Assembly: GCA_022822365.1 (NCBI GenBank)
Contig: JAJEBV010000043.1
Span: 47,834-111,833, forward strand
Direction of reading: 5' to 3'
DNA: 64,000 nucleotides
DNA from: Thermoanaerobaculia bacterium
GTDB taxonomy: Bacteria > Acidobacteriota > Thermoanaerobaculia > Multivoradales > Multivoraceae
Part shown: piece after piece, positions 39,176 through 47,848 of the stretch
Numbering within the stretch: position 1 is the stretch's first letter
How the letters are laid out: each line of letters starts with the position of its first letter
Position numbers and translations under genes: made by a program
The notes under the pieces: generated by a model
Databases searched by the model: none
What the model was told of the DNA's origin: nothing
Seen by the model: only the letters and a program-made list of their open reading frames with translations

Positions 39176-40801
39176 TCAATCGACCTCGCTGTTCTCCGGG
39201 ACCGCCTCCACCAGCAGCGCCAGCGCGCTCTCCAGCGACACACCGGCATGGCCGCCGAACGAGCCCTCGTACAGCCCGAGGCGCACGACCACCATCTCGT
39301 GCGACGGCACGATGATCGTGCTCTGGCCGCCGGCGCCCTGCATGCTGAACGCGCTCTCGGGTAGCGACGGATAACGCCGCTGGCCGCCGCGCGGGGGCTG
39401 GTTGATCCAGAAGAAACCGCCGTAGATCGGCCGGCCGTCGGCCACCCAGGCCGGGGCCGGCGTGCTGACGAACTCCACGAAGCCCTCGGGCAGCACGCGC
39501 TCCCCGGTCGGCGAGACGCCGTCGTCCAGGTAGAGCTGGCCGAGCCGCGCCCACGTACGGCCGGAGCCGAAGCCGTAGCCGTTCAGCAGGAAGTTGCCGT
39601 AGGGGTCCGCCTCGGCGACGAAGCGCCGGACGCCGATCCGGTCGAAGAGGTGCTTCTGGGGAAACTGGTGGTAGTTCTCGCCCCGGCCCTCGACCGCCAG
39701 CCGCACCAGGTGGTTGGTCAGGATCGGATCGCAGTTCCGGTAGCGGCCTATGGTGTTCGGCGGCCACTGTGGAGGCCGATCCGTGGCCCAGAGGTGGGAG
39801 TTCACCGTGCCGGTGTAGAGGTAGAGGTGGTCCGGGTAGCCCATCGCCGCCTCGTCGTACTCCGGATCGCCGGCGTTCACGCAGCGCAAGCCGCTCGACA
39901 TGCGGAGGATGTCCTGGATGCGGATCGTGCCGCGGACGTCGTCCGGGCCCTCGTGCCAGGAGTCGACCGGCGCCAACTGGTCGAGCGTGTACTCGCCCTG
40001 CTCGATCAGGACGCCCATCAGGGTCGCCGACAGGCTCTTGTTCATCGACCAGCTCTCGAGGGGCGTGTCCTTGTCGATGCCCTCGCGGTAGCGCTCGGCG
40101 ATGAGCCGGCCGCGGTGCAGCACGACGAAGGCGAGAGTCATCGCGTCGGGGTCGAAGGCCGTGTCCACGGCGGCCACGAGCTTCTCCGCGTCGACGTCGT
40201 CCGGGAAGGGCTCGTCCGGCAGTCGGTCGCCCATCGGCCAGATTGCGTCCTCGTCCAGCGTGCTGGTGACCGGAACCGTCTCGTAGAACGGCGCGTCCTC
40301 GCCCTGCGGCAGGGCGACGCAGCCCTGGTCGCCGTGGAGAACGGCGGTCCGCGTTACGCCGGTGTCCGTCGTGATGTGGACCTGCCCGTTCTCTCGGTCG
40401 AGGACGCGTTCCGGCAGCCGGTCCCGGTACTGGTGGCGCGAAGTGAACCCGCCGATCTGTGTCCAGGCGTCCTCGAAATCGAGTCCGGTCAGGAAGACGG
40501 CCGAGCACAGGACCTTCGCGAACCCGGCGGCCTCATGCTCGATGAAGTCGCCCGGCGGCGGCACGCGGACGGTGTCCAGCTCGTGCTCCTGTCCCCGCGC
40601 CACCAGGCTCTCGCCCAGCGTCGGTTCCTGACCGGCCGCCGGTGCCGGGTTCCCGCCGTTGTCGGCGCAGCCCGCGAGCAGCGCCGCCGCCAGGAAAGCA
40701 GGACCTGCTCGCCCGGCAGAACGGCGCTTCGCGCCGGATGCCGGCGAGGGCGCCGGCGCACCCAGTTCCGGAACCGACGCTCGGTGTGCCGTCTCTGCCA
40801 C
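39176..40801 (-). CDS. Serine hydrolase, beta-lactamase class C-like lipoprotein
   Basis: 541 aa from GTG 40801, with GGAGG 4 nt upstream; the frame is open further up but that part is the neighbouring gene in another frame. Residues ~13-27 (GAPAPSPASGAKRR) are encoded by a palindromic repeat and precede a lipoprotein signal (AFLAAALLAGC). The catalytic domain has the class C/CubicO motif SMNK (SWSMNKSLSATLMG) near residue 252 and an LYLDDGVSPTGERVL segment typical of this esterase group. It probably acts as an esterase or peptidase on the outer or inner membrane surface. It follows the DUF3604 gene after 8 nt. Confidence 0.85.
   Translation of the reverse strand: MAETAHRASVPELGAPAPSPASGAKRRSAGRAGPAFLAAALLAGCADNGGNPAPAAGQEPTLGESLVARGQEHELDTVRVPPPGDFIEHEAAGFAKVLCSAVFLTGLDFEDAWTQIGGFTSRHQYRDRLPERVLDRENGQVHITTDTGVTRTAVLHGDQGCVALPQGEDAPFYETVPVTSTLDEDAIWPMGDRLPDEPFPDDVDAEKLVAAVDTAFDPDAMTLAFVVLHRGRLIAERYREGIDKDTPLESWSMNKSLSATLMGVLIEQGEYTLDQLAPVDSWHEGPDDVRGTIRIQDILRMSSGLRCVNAGDPEYDEAAMGYPDHLYLYTGTVNSHLWATDRPPQWPPNTIGRYRNCDPILTNHLVRLAVEGRGENYHQFPQKHLFDRIGVRRFVAEADPYGNFLLNGYGFGSGRTWARLGQLYLDDGVSPTGERVLPEGFVEFVSTPAPAWVADGRPIYGGFFWINQPPRGGQRRYPSLPESAFSMQGAGGQSTIIVPSHEMVVVRLGLYEGSFGGHAGVSLESALALLVEAVPENSEVD
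40722..40763 (-). repeat. Palindromic two-hairpin repeat, copy C (inside serine hydrolase N-terminus)
   Basis: Same two hairpins as copies A and B (GCCGGCG/CGCCGGC, then GGCGC-GAA-GCGCC), read on the minus strand. It lies between the GTG start and the lipoprotein signal and encodes GAPAPSPASGAKRR, nearly the same peptide as copy A. Confidence 0.8.
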
Positions 40802-40809
40802 GCCGCCTC

Positions 40810-42819
40810 CTACTCCGGCCGGTACCAGATCGGCGACGTCCAGGCCATCTCCTGGATCGTCTCGGGATAGGAGCCGTCCGAGCACACGGCGGGACGGTCT
40901 TCCGGGGCGAGGCGCTGGCAGTCGTGCCAGCTCCAGCGCAGGCTGGGGTTCTCGACCACCCGCAGATAGTAGTAGGCGTGCAGGCCGGCATCGAAGTCCT
41001 CGTCGCGGTAGACCGTGCAGAGGGTGTCGTGCCCGTCGCCGCTTCGCTCGCCGGTCGCCGGATCGACGCTCGCTCCGTTCTCCGGCGACCCGGCGATCGA
41101 GATGACCTGGGTGCGGCCCGTCCCGTCGGCGTCGACCCAGCCCTTGACGAGCTGGAGTTGCTGCAGGAGCCCGGCGCCGTCCGCCGGGTCGCGGGCGGCG
41201 AAGGCGAGGAAGGTCGGCGCCGCGCCGGCGGACGCTTCCGTCAGGTCGCCGCCCATCGGCACGCCGCCGGCGTAGGCCCGCTCGAACAGATCCGCCTGGT
41301 CGCACAGGTTCTCGGAGTAGCTCCAGCCGCCGAAGAACCGGGGCCGGATCCGCGGGCCCGAAGTGCCGAACACCTCGCGGCGTTCCATCGCCTCGAAGAT
41401 CGCGTCGCGGGAGTTCTCGACCGCCCAGACGCCCGCCAGACCGCCCGGGTTGCCGTCGATGCCGCTCGTGAGCAAGCCCGGCTGCAGCCGCTCCTCGGGC
41501 GTCGCTTCCAGGGTAACCGCGCCCCGCCAGTCCTCTTCCGCCACCGCCCCCGGCGTCGCCGTGTGCGTGTCGGTCGAGGCGATGATGCCGAGCTTGACCG
41601 GATTGAGCCCGGTCTCCATCTCCTCCTCCAGGCCGACGACGAGCGCCGGGCGAACGAAGTCCGTCCGGCCGACGCAGCCGGCGCCCAGCATGCCCTGGTT
41701 GCCGTTCTCACCCTCCGGGCACTCCTCGGTCAGCAAGGTCGTCTCGCCCGAAAGCAGGGACTGGACCGTTTCTTCGCGGCCCAGCACGCGCACCGCCTCC
41801 ACGTCGCAGAGTTCGTCCGGCTCGGCAAAGACGGTCGACAGGCCGTTGATGCACTCGGAGCCGCCCTTGTGCTGGAAGATCTCGATGATCGGCTCGCGTT
41901 CCAACCGCTTCTGCGCGTAGGCGCGGCGCGCTTCCAGCGTTTCGTCGAGTCCGCGGTATGGCGCCATCCGGCCGTTCGCGAGATTGCTGTTGTGCGGGAT
42001 CGTCAGATACTCGCAATCCGGCCGGGACGACCCGTCGCCGCAGACTTCGTCAAGGCGCTGCCAAAGCAGGCTGTCCGTGGGCGCGTCGATGTAGGACACC
42101 GGCAGCTCCGGCGCCTCCGAGCCCCGGAAGACGACGTTCCGGTGGTAGTTCGAGATCCCCGGCGTGCCGGTGTACTCGTAGCCGACGAAGGAGGTGAAGC
42201 TGCATGCCTCCGTCCGGTCGTAGGCGTCCTCCGCCGCTTCGATGATCTCCTGCCACGGGCTCATCGCCCACTCGAGGCAGAGCGCGCCGCCCTCGCCGCA
42301 GATGTCCTCCGTCCTGCTCGGCGTCTCGGTCGTGATGACGGCGCCGAGCATCTGCATCCCCAACCGCTGGTTCGAGCGGAACGTGGTGCAGAACTCCGAG
42401 CCGTAGCGCGGCGATTCGGGATCCCGGCACAGGCGGCGCTCGCCCAGAAACTCGCCGTGGTCGGTGACCGCGACGAAGTCGAGCGGCCGGTCGATCGTGA
42501 TGCTGCCCGCCGGCGCACCGTCCTCGGCGATGGGCCAGAACGGGATCGCCTCGCCCTTCGCGAAGCGGTAGGCGTCCGCCGGCGTCGCGCCGGTGCTGTT
42601 CGCCGCCGCGTCGAAGGAGAAGCTGGTGTGAACGTGCAGGTCGCCGAAGAGCGCCTGGCGAAGCGGCGTGGCGTCGAGGCAGGCGGGCCGGTCTTCGGTG
42701 CGGGTGACGACGGCGCCAGAGACACTCCCGTCCGCGGCTCCCTCTTCGCCCGGCACCGCGCAGGCGGGAACGGCGAACACAAGAAGCAGTAGCAGGAGGC
42801 AGCGCGGCTCGGCTCTCAT
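40810..42819 (-). CDS. DUF3604 domain lipoprotein (PHP-like)
   Basis: 669 aa with a lipoprotein signal (CLLLLLLVFAVPAC). The DUF3604 family is recognised by FGDLHVHTSFSFDA, FVAVTDHGEFLGERR, TIPHNSNLANG and GIIASTDTHTATPG, whose His and Asp residues resemble the metal site of PHP phosphoesterases. It is probably an exported metal-dependent hydrolase of unknown substrate. It is the upstream gene of a two-gene operon with the serine hydrolase and is divergent from the M24 peptidase-like gene. Confidence 0.87.
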   Translation of the reverse strand: MRAEPRCLLLLLLVFAVPACAVPGEEGAADGSVSGAVVTRTEDRPACLDATPLRQALFGDLHVHTSFSFDAAANSTGATPADAYRFAKGEAIPFWPIAEDGAPAGSITIDRPLDFVAVTDHGEFLGERRLCRDPESPRYGSEFCTTFRSNQRLGMQMLGAVITTETPSRTEDICGEGGALCLEWAMSPWQEIIEAAEDAYDRTEACSFTSFVGYEYTGTPGISNYHRNVVFRGSEAPELPVSYIDAPTDSLLWQRLDEVCGDGSSRPDCEYLTIPHNSNLANGRMAPYRGLDETLEARRAYAQKRLEREPIIEIFQHKGGSECINGLSTVFAEPDELCDVEAVRVLGREETVQSLLSGETTLLTEECPEGENGNQGMLGAGCVGRTDFVRPALVVGLEEEMETGLNPVKLGIIASTDTHTATPGAVAEEDWRGAVTLEATPEERLQPGLLTSGIDGNPGGLAGVWAVENSRDAIFEAMERREVFGTSGPRIRPRFFGGWSYSENLCDQADLFERAYAGGVPMGGDLTEASAGAAPTFLAFAARDPADGAGLLQQLQLVKGWVDADGTGRTQVISIAGSPENGASVDPATGERSGDGHDTLCTVYRDEDFDAGLHAYYYLRVVENPSLRWSWHDCQRLAPEDRPAVCSDGSYPETIQEMAWTSPIWYRPE

Positions 42820-42924
42820 TCAGTTCTCCAAGGCTGGGGATGTGGAAACCGACCGTCCGGGGCCGGCGCCCGACGCTATCGCCCTCTATAGTGACTTCAA
42901 CCCACTTCCAAGAGGAGAACGAAG

Positions 42925-44265
42925 ATGAAGCCTTCGCTGCCGACCGTTCTCGCCGCCGCCCTGGCCGCAACCGCCATCGCCGCACCCGCTTCGAGCGCCG
43001 AACCCGACGACGTGCGCTCGAGGTGGGAAACCTCCTGCATGATCCGGCACGACAAGTTCGACTACGTTCTGCCGGGCGCCATGCGCCGCAACGGCATCGA
43101 CATGTGGATCGTGATCGACCGGGGCCGCGGCACCCAGCCGATGACGCTCGACTTCGCCATCTCCACGGTGAACGGCCAAGGGTTCTTCATCTTCACCGAC
43201 CGCGGTGGCGACCGCATCGAACGGATCCAGCTCGGCCCCGAGACCGACCTGGCCACGGAGTGCGGCGCCTACGACCGCTTCGGCAATGCCGACGAACTCC
43301 GGTCGATCGTCGAGGAGCGCGATCCGGAGACCATCGGCCTGAACTACCTCGCCGTGCCGTACGAGAGCGAGGGACTCCACGTCGCCGACGGACTCACCCA
43401 CTCCGACTTCAAGTTCCTGACGAGCGAACTCGGCGAGAAGTACGCGGCGCGGTTCACCTCGGCCCAGCACCTGATCGCCGACTTCCACGGCGAGCGGGTT
43501 GCCGGCGAGATCGTCGAGTTCTCGAGGGTCGCCGACCTCACCCGCCGGCTCCTGGAGCGGGCGCTGTCCAACGAGGTCATCACCCCGGGCAAGACGACCC
43601 ACAACGACGTCGCGCGCTGGCTGGAGCTGAAGCTGCACGACTACGATCTGCTGCGCGCCTGGTACCCGACCGTGTACAGCCACCGCCCGGACGGCAGCGA
43701 GATCGGCGGCACCGAGCGGGTCATCCAGCGCGGCGACGTGCTCCAGATCGACTGGGGCGCCGGCCGGAACAACTTCTCGACCGACATGAAGCGCTTCGCC
43801 TACGTCCTGCGCGAGGGCGAGACCGAACCGCCCCCCGGCGTGCTGAGGACCTTCGCCGAATCGAAGAAGGTGCAGGAGATCATCCGCAAGCACGTCCGCT
43901 CCGGCCGTACCGGCCGCGAACAGTTCGACGAACTGAAGCAGCTCATCCGGGACGCCGGCTATGTCTACACCGAACTCGAGGAGGCCGCCCAGGACGCGCC
44001 CGGCATCGAGGTCAACGTCGGCATGCACGCGGCAGGCAACATCGGCCACGACATGGCCGCCAGCCTGTTCGAGATCTTCCCGGAGAGGACCAAGTACGTC
44101 GTCCGCCCCAACTCGATCATCTCGCTCGAGTACATCGTCTTCATGCCGGCCGAGGAGTGGGACGGCAACAAGATCCCGATCAACGTCGAGGAAAACGCGT
44201 TGATCACGGAGCGCGGCATCGAGTGGCTCCATCCGCCGCAGGCGCGGGTGCTGGTGATTCGATAG
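42925..44265 (+). CDS. Exported M24 (Xaa-Pro aminopeptidase-like) metallopeptidase
   Basis: 446 aa, ATG behind AGAGGAGAACGAAG. Signal peptide MKPSLPTVLAAALAATAIAA. An N-terminal creatinase-like domain (MRRNGIDMWIVIDRG) precedes the pita-bread fold. The metal ligands appear intact: Asp in LQIDWGAG, Asp in FSTDMKRF, His in NVGMHAAGNIGHD, Glu in SLEYIVF and Glu in NVEENALIT. It is a dinuclear metallopeptidase predicted to cleave peptides in the periplasm. It is convergent with rarA, with only 4 nt between the stops. Confidence 0.88.
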   Translation: MKPSLPTVLAAALAATAIAAPASSAEPDDVRSRWETSCMIRHDKFDYVLPGAMRRNGIDMWIVIDRGRGTQPMTLDFAISTVNGQGFFIFTDRGGDRIERIQLGPETDLATECGAYDRFGNADELRSIVEERDPETIGLNYLAVPYESEGLHVADGLTHSDFKFLTSELGEKYAARFTSAQHLIADFHGERVAGEIVEFSRVADLTRRLLERALSNEVITPGKTTHNDVARWLELKLHDYDLLRAWYPTVYSHRPDGSEIGGTERVIQRGDVLQIDWGAGRNNFSTDMKRFAYVLREGETEPPPGVLRTFAESKKVQEIIRKHVRSGRTGREQFDELKQLIRDAGYVYTELEEAAQDAPGIEVNVGMHAAGNIGHDMAASLFEIFPERTKYVVRPNSIISLEYIVFMPAEEWDGNKIPINVEENALITERGIEWLHPPQARVLVIR

Positions 44266-44269
44266 CGGG

Positions 44270-45619
44270 CTACTCGTCGGCGTCGCCCCACCAGCGGCGC
44301 AGGCGTTCGGCGATCGCGGCTTCGGATCCCTGATCGGACGGCTCGTAGTAGCGGCGGCCGGACAGGCCGGGCGGTAGGTACTCCTGCTCCTCGAAGTTGC
44401 CCTCGAAGTCGTGGCCGTACTTGTAGTCCTTGCCGTAGCCCATGCCGCGCATGAGGCCCGTGGCCGCGTTGCGCAGGTGGAGCGGCACGGGTTCGTGCGG
44501 TGAATCCCGCACGTCCGCCGTCGCGCGGCCGAGGGCCACGTAGGCGGCGTTGCTCTTGGGCGACGTCGCCAGGTAGACGGTTGCCTCGGCCAAGGGGATG
44601 CGCCCTTCGGGCAGCCCGATGAAGTGGACGGCCTGCTGCGCTGCCACGGCGACGGGCAACGCACCCGGGTTCGCGAGCCCGATGTCCTCGGCGGCCAGGA
44701 TGACCAGCCGACGGGCGATGAACAGCGGGTCCTCGCCCGCTTCCAGCATCCGGGCCAGCCAGTAGAGGGCGCCGTCGGGCGAGGAGCCGCGTACCGACTT
44801 GATGAAGGCTGAGATCGTGTCGTAGTGGCTGTCGCCGGCCTTGTCGTACTGGGGCGTCCGCCGCTGCAGGGCGTCCGAGATGGCCTCCATGTCGAGGCGC
44901 CGCACGCCGTCCTCGCCCGGCTCGGCGGCGACGACCGCCATCTCCAGGGCGTTCAGCGCCACCCGGGCGTCGCCGTTCGCGATGTTCACCAGGTGCGCCA
45001 CGGCGTCCGGTTCCAGTTCCGGGGCCAGCCGACCCAGGCCGCGGTCCTCGTCCGACAGCGCGCGCTCGACGATCCCGGTCATCGCCTGTTCGTCCAAAGC
45101 GTGCAGCGTGAACACCCGGCACCGCGACAGCAGCGGCGCGTTGACCTCGAAGGACGGGTTCTCCGTCGTCGCCCCGATGAAAGTGATCGTGCCGTCCTCG
45201 ACGTGGGGAAGGATGACGTCCTGCTGCGCTTTGTTGAAGCGGTGGATCTCGTCGACGAAGAGGATCGTCGGGCGGCCGTAGAGGGATCGGAGGTCCTGCG
45301 CACCCTTGACCGCCCGGCGCAGGTCGGCGACTCCGGCCGAGACGGCGCTCACCGGCTCGAAGTGGGCCCGGGTCGTGGTCGCGATCAGCCGCGCCAGGGT
45401 CGTCTTGCCGGAGCCGGGCGGACCCCAGAAGAGCAGCGACGGCACCCGGTCCGCCTCGATGGAACGCCGCAGCACCTTGTCCTCGGCGAGGATGTGCTCC
45501 TGGCCGACGAACTCGTCGAACGTCGCCGGCCGCATCCGTTCGGCCAGCGGCGCGGACGCCCCGGAGCCGGCCTCCGCGGCGTCGTCGAACAGGCCGGCAG
45601 TCGTCGGTTCGCGGGTCAC
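44270..45619 (-). CDS. rarA: Replication-associated recombination protein A (RarA/MgsA AAA ATPase)
   Basis: 449 aa, GTG start. AAA+ clamp-loader-like ATPase: RMRPATFDEFVGQEHIL, Walker A FWGPPGSGKTTLARL, Walker B LFVDEIHRFNKAQQD, sensor FIGATTENPSFE. The C-terminal tetramerisation domain follows (GDSHYDTISAFIKSVRGSSPD, then PHEPVPLHLRNAATGLM). It acts at stalled replication forks. The start overlaps the DUF2161 stop by 4 nt (GTGA), so both are translated together. Confidence 0.96.
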   Translation of the reverse strand: MTREPTTAGLFDDAAEAGSGASAPLAERMRPATFDEFVGQEHILAEDKVLRRSIEADRVPSLLFWGPPGSGKTTLARLIATTTRAHFEPVSAVSAGVADLRRAVKGAQDLRSLYGRPTILFVDEIHRFNKAQQDVILPHVEDGTITFIGATTENPSFEVNAPLLSRCRVFTLHALDEQAMTGIVERALSDEDRGLGRLAPELEPDAVAHLVNIANGDARVALNALEMAVVAAEPGEDGVRRLDMEAISDALQRRTPQYDKAGDSHYDTISAFIKSVRGSSPDGALYWLARMLEAGEDPLFIARRLVILAAEDIGLANPGALPVAVAAQQAVHFIGLPEGRIPLAEATVYLATSPKSNAAYVALGRATADVRDSPHEPVPLHLRNAATGLMRGMGYGKDYKYGHDFEGNFEEQEYLPPGLSGRRYYEPSDQGSEAAIAERLRRWWGDADE

Positions 45620-46320
45620 ACTCCTAGGCTACTGTCGCTCTGCTCCAGCGCCGCCACCGCGTCGGCGTACTGCTCGAGCGCCGCATGGCCCTTCGGCGTC
45701 AACCGGTAGACGCCTGGAGGTGTATCCGCGGCGCGTTCGAACCAGCCGTAGTGGTCCGCGTACATGATCGCCCTGGCCCGGGCGACTCCCGTTCCCCTGG
45801 CGGCGACGGCAGCCTTCGTCGGACCGTGCAGACGGAGATGGGCGGCGCAGCGCAGGGCGTCCTGCCGGTAGGCCGTCATGATCGGGCGGCCGGTCGAGCC
45901 ACCCTGGTTGGGATCGCCCACCCGCCGCTGAAACTCCTTCAGCAGCCGTCCGATCGCACGCTTCCGCTGGCGCGGCCGGTACGGCGCCGGGTCAACCAGC
46001 GCCTCCACGAAGGGCGCCGGCTCGAGCCTCACCGTCAACAGGCCGAGCCCGAGCCGCCGGCACAGCCCAAGCGCATCCTTCTTGCGCGTCGTTCGGCCCG
46101 AGAACGGCGGAACGGCGACGTAGACGTTGTCGGAGAGGGCCTGCCGTGCGATCCCCTGGAACACCAGGGGCAGGGAGAAGCGCGTCTTCAGCTCGACGAT
46201 CAGGGGCGGCTCCCCGCCCCGGATGGCGACGAGGTCGCAACCGTTGACCTCTCCCTTGACGGCGTAGCCCTGTCCCTCGAGGAACGTCTTGACTGGCAGG
46301 TAGAGCGTCTGTTCGCGCAC
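45616..46320 (-). CDS. DUF2161 family PDDEXK-type nuclease-like protein
   Basis: 234 aa if started at GTG 46320 (MREQTLYLPVKTFLEGQGY); a TTG at 46332 is an alternative. The N-terminal domain has a PD-(D/E)xK pattern: VKGEVNGCDLVAIRGGEPPL, then IVELKTRFSLPLVFQ with Asp and ELK. A C-terminal winged-helix-like region is evident (ALRCAAHLRLHGPTKAAVAA, YRLTPKGHAALEQYA). DUF2161 proteins are predicted nucleases. It is encoded upstream of rarA with overlapping stop and start, suggesting a DNA-repair link. Confidence 0.8.
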   Translation of the reverse strand: MREQTLYLPVKTFLEGQGYAVKGEVNGCDLVAIRGGEPPLIVELKTRFSLPLVFQGIARQALSDNVYVAVPPFSGRTTRKKDALGLCRRLGLGLLTVRLEPAPFVEALVDPAPYRPRQRKRAIGRLLKEFQRRVGDPNQGGSTGRPIMTAYRQDALRCAAHLRLHGPTKAAVAARGTGVARARAIMYADHYGWFERAADTPPGVYRLTPKGHAALEQYADAVAALEQSDSSLGV

Positions 46321-46395
46321 GCTGGTCAGCAATGCACCATTGGCGGCTTGCGCATGTGAGTGAGCTGTGGGCCGAGTATACGATCGGGCATCGAA

Positions 46396-46418
46396 GTAAC
46401 CACAACGAAAGGGGTTAC
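46396..46418 (+). promoter_or_regulatory. Inverted repeat overlapping the sulfatase ribosome site
   Basis: GTAACC (46396-46401) and GGTTAC (46413-46418) with an 11-nt spacer that includes AAAGG, the probable Shine-Dalgarno, upstream of GTG 46424. It could be an operator or an mRNA hairpin hiding the ribosome site. Confidence 0.4.
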
Positions 46419-46423
46419 CGGCA

Positions 46424-47833
46424 GTGAGCGAGAACCACGGAATCCGCGCCGCGGGACTTGCCTGCGCAGCGGCTGCCGCGCTGGCCGGCTGCGGCACGCC
46501 GTCAGGCGAAGTCGGTTCGGCCGGGCACGCCGAAGACACTCAGCCGCCGAACATCATCGTCATCATGGCCGACGACCTCGGCTACGGCGACGTCAGCCCC
46601 TACGACGGCTGGATCGAGACGCCGAACCTGGACCGCCTGGCCGCGGCCGGGATGATGCTGACCGACTTTCACACCAGCGGCGCAGTGTGCTCGCCGACCC
46701 GCGCCGGCCTGGTCACGGGCCGTTACCAGCACCGGGCTGGCGTTCCCGCCGTCCTGCTCGCAGACTCCGCTAGTCCGCTGTACCACCAGGGCATCGACAG
46801 CGAGGCACACACGATCTCCGAGGCCTTCCGGGAGCTCGGCTATACGACCGCGATCTTCGGCAAGTGGCACCTCGGCTATCTCCCGCAGTTCAACCCGGCC
46901 CTCCACGGCTTCGACAAGTTCCGCGGCTTCGTCAGCGGCAATATCGACTACCAGTCCCACGTCGACCGCATGGGCCGTCCCGACTGGTGGAACGGCGAGA
47001 CGCTCGAGGACGAAGCCGGCTACTTGACCGACCTGATCGGCGACCATGCCGAGCGGTTCATCGCCGGGCACCGGGACGAGCCGTTCTTCCTCTATCTGGC
47101 ACACCACGCTCCGCACTACCCGTACCAGGGTCCGGGCGACCCGGCTGAACGCTACGCCGGCGACGACACGTTTCCGGGCGTAGGCGCGGTGACCGACCGG
47201 AAGCGCGCCTACCGCGAGATGGTCGAGTCGATGGACGCAAGTATCGGCCGCGTCCTCGACGCCCTGGAGCAGCAGGGCCTTTCCGAGACCACGCTGGTCT
47301 GGTTCTTCTCGGACAACGGCGCCACCCGGTTGGGTTCCAACGGACCGCTGCGCGGCCACAAGGCCAGCTACTGGGAGGGCGGCCACCGCGTTCCCTCGAT
47401 CGCGTCGATGCCAGGCCGCATCGATGCCGGGTCGACGTCCGCCACGATCACTTCGACGCTCGACGTGATGCCGACCGTCCTCGCGATGGCCGGCGGCACC
47501 GCGCATCCCGACCTGCCGTTCGACGGCATCGACATCGGTCCGGTCCTGTTCGAGGGCGAAGATGCGCCGCCCCGCCAACTCTTCTGGAGCAGCCCCGCCC
47601 AGTTCTGGCGCGGCGCCGCCGTTCGGGACGGTCGCTACAAGCTGGTCATCGACCGCCGGACGCAGCGAGCCGCCGCGGCAGAAGGCGAGGAAGTCACAGA
47701 TCCTGTGCCCATGCTCTTCGATCTGGAGGCCGACCTTGGCGAGACCACCGACCTCGCCGTCGATGAGCCGCAGCGGCTCGCAGAGATGATGGCGGCGCTC
47801 GAACGCTGGCGCGAGGACGTCGGCGCCCCGTAG
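46424..47833 (+). CDS. Type I sulfatase, lipoprotein
   Basis: 469 aa, GTG start. Lipoprotein signal AAGLACAAAAALAGC. Sulfatase fold: NIIVIMADDLGYGDVSPYDG with the metal-binding Asp pair, the formylglycine site CSPTR in TSGAVCSPTRAGLVTGRY, IFGKWHLGY, and FFSDNGATRLGSNGPLRGHK. Cys in CxPxR must be oxidised to formylglycine by an FGE-type enzyme that is not in the window. It removes sulfate from a sulfated sugar or ester outside the cytoplasm. A gene with an ATP-grasp-like product follows after 15 nt. Confidence 0.93.
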   Translation: MSENHGIRAAGLACAAAAALAGCGTPSGEVGSAGHAEDTQPPNIIVIMADDLGYGDVSPYDGWIETPNLDRLAAAGMMLTDFHTSGAVCSPTRAGLVTGRYQHRAGVPAVLLADSASPLYHQGIDSEAHTISEAFRELGYTTAIFGKWHLGYLPQFNPALHGFDKFRGFVSGNIDYQSHVDRMGRPDWWNGETLEDEAGYLTDLIGDHAERFIAGHRDEPFFLYLAHHAPHYPYQGPGDPAERYAGDDTFPGVGAVTDRKRAYREMVESMDASIGRVLDALEQQGLSETTLVWFFSDNGATRLGSNGPLRGHKASYWEGGHRVPSIASMPGRIDAGSTSATITSTLDVMPTVLAMAGGTAHPDLPFDGIDIGPVLFEGEDAPPRQLFWSSPAQFWRGAAVRDGRYKLVIDRRTQRAAAAEGEEVTDPVPMLFDLEADLGETTDLAVDEPQRLAEMMAALERWREDVGAP

Positions 47834-47848
47834 CCGTAGAGCATCATC

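Noticed and set aside
40509..41305. N-terminal extension of the serine hydrolase frame beyond GTG 40801
   Set aside because: It overlaps the DUF3604 coding sequence in another frame; the GTG at 40801 has a ribosome site and the lipoprotein signal follows.
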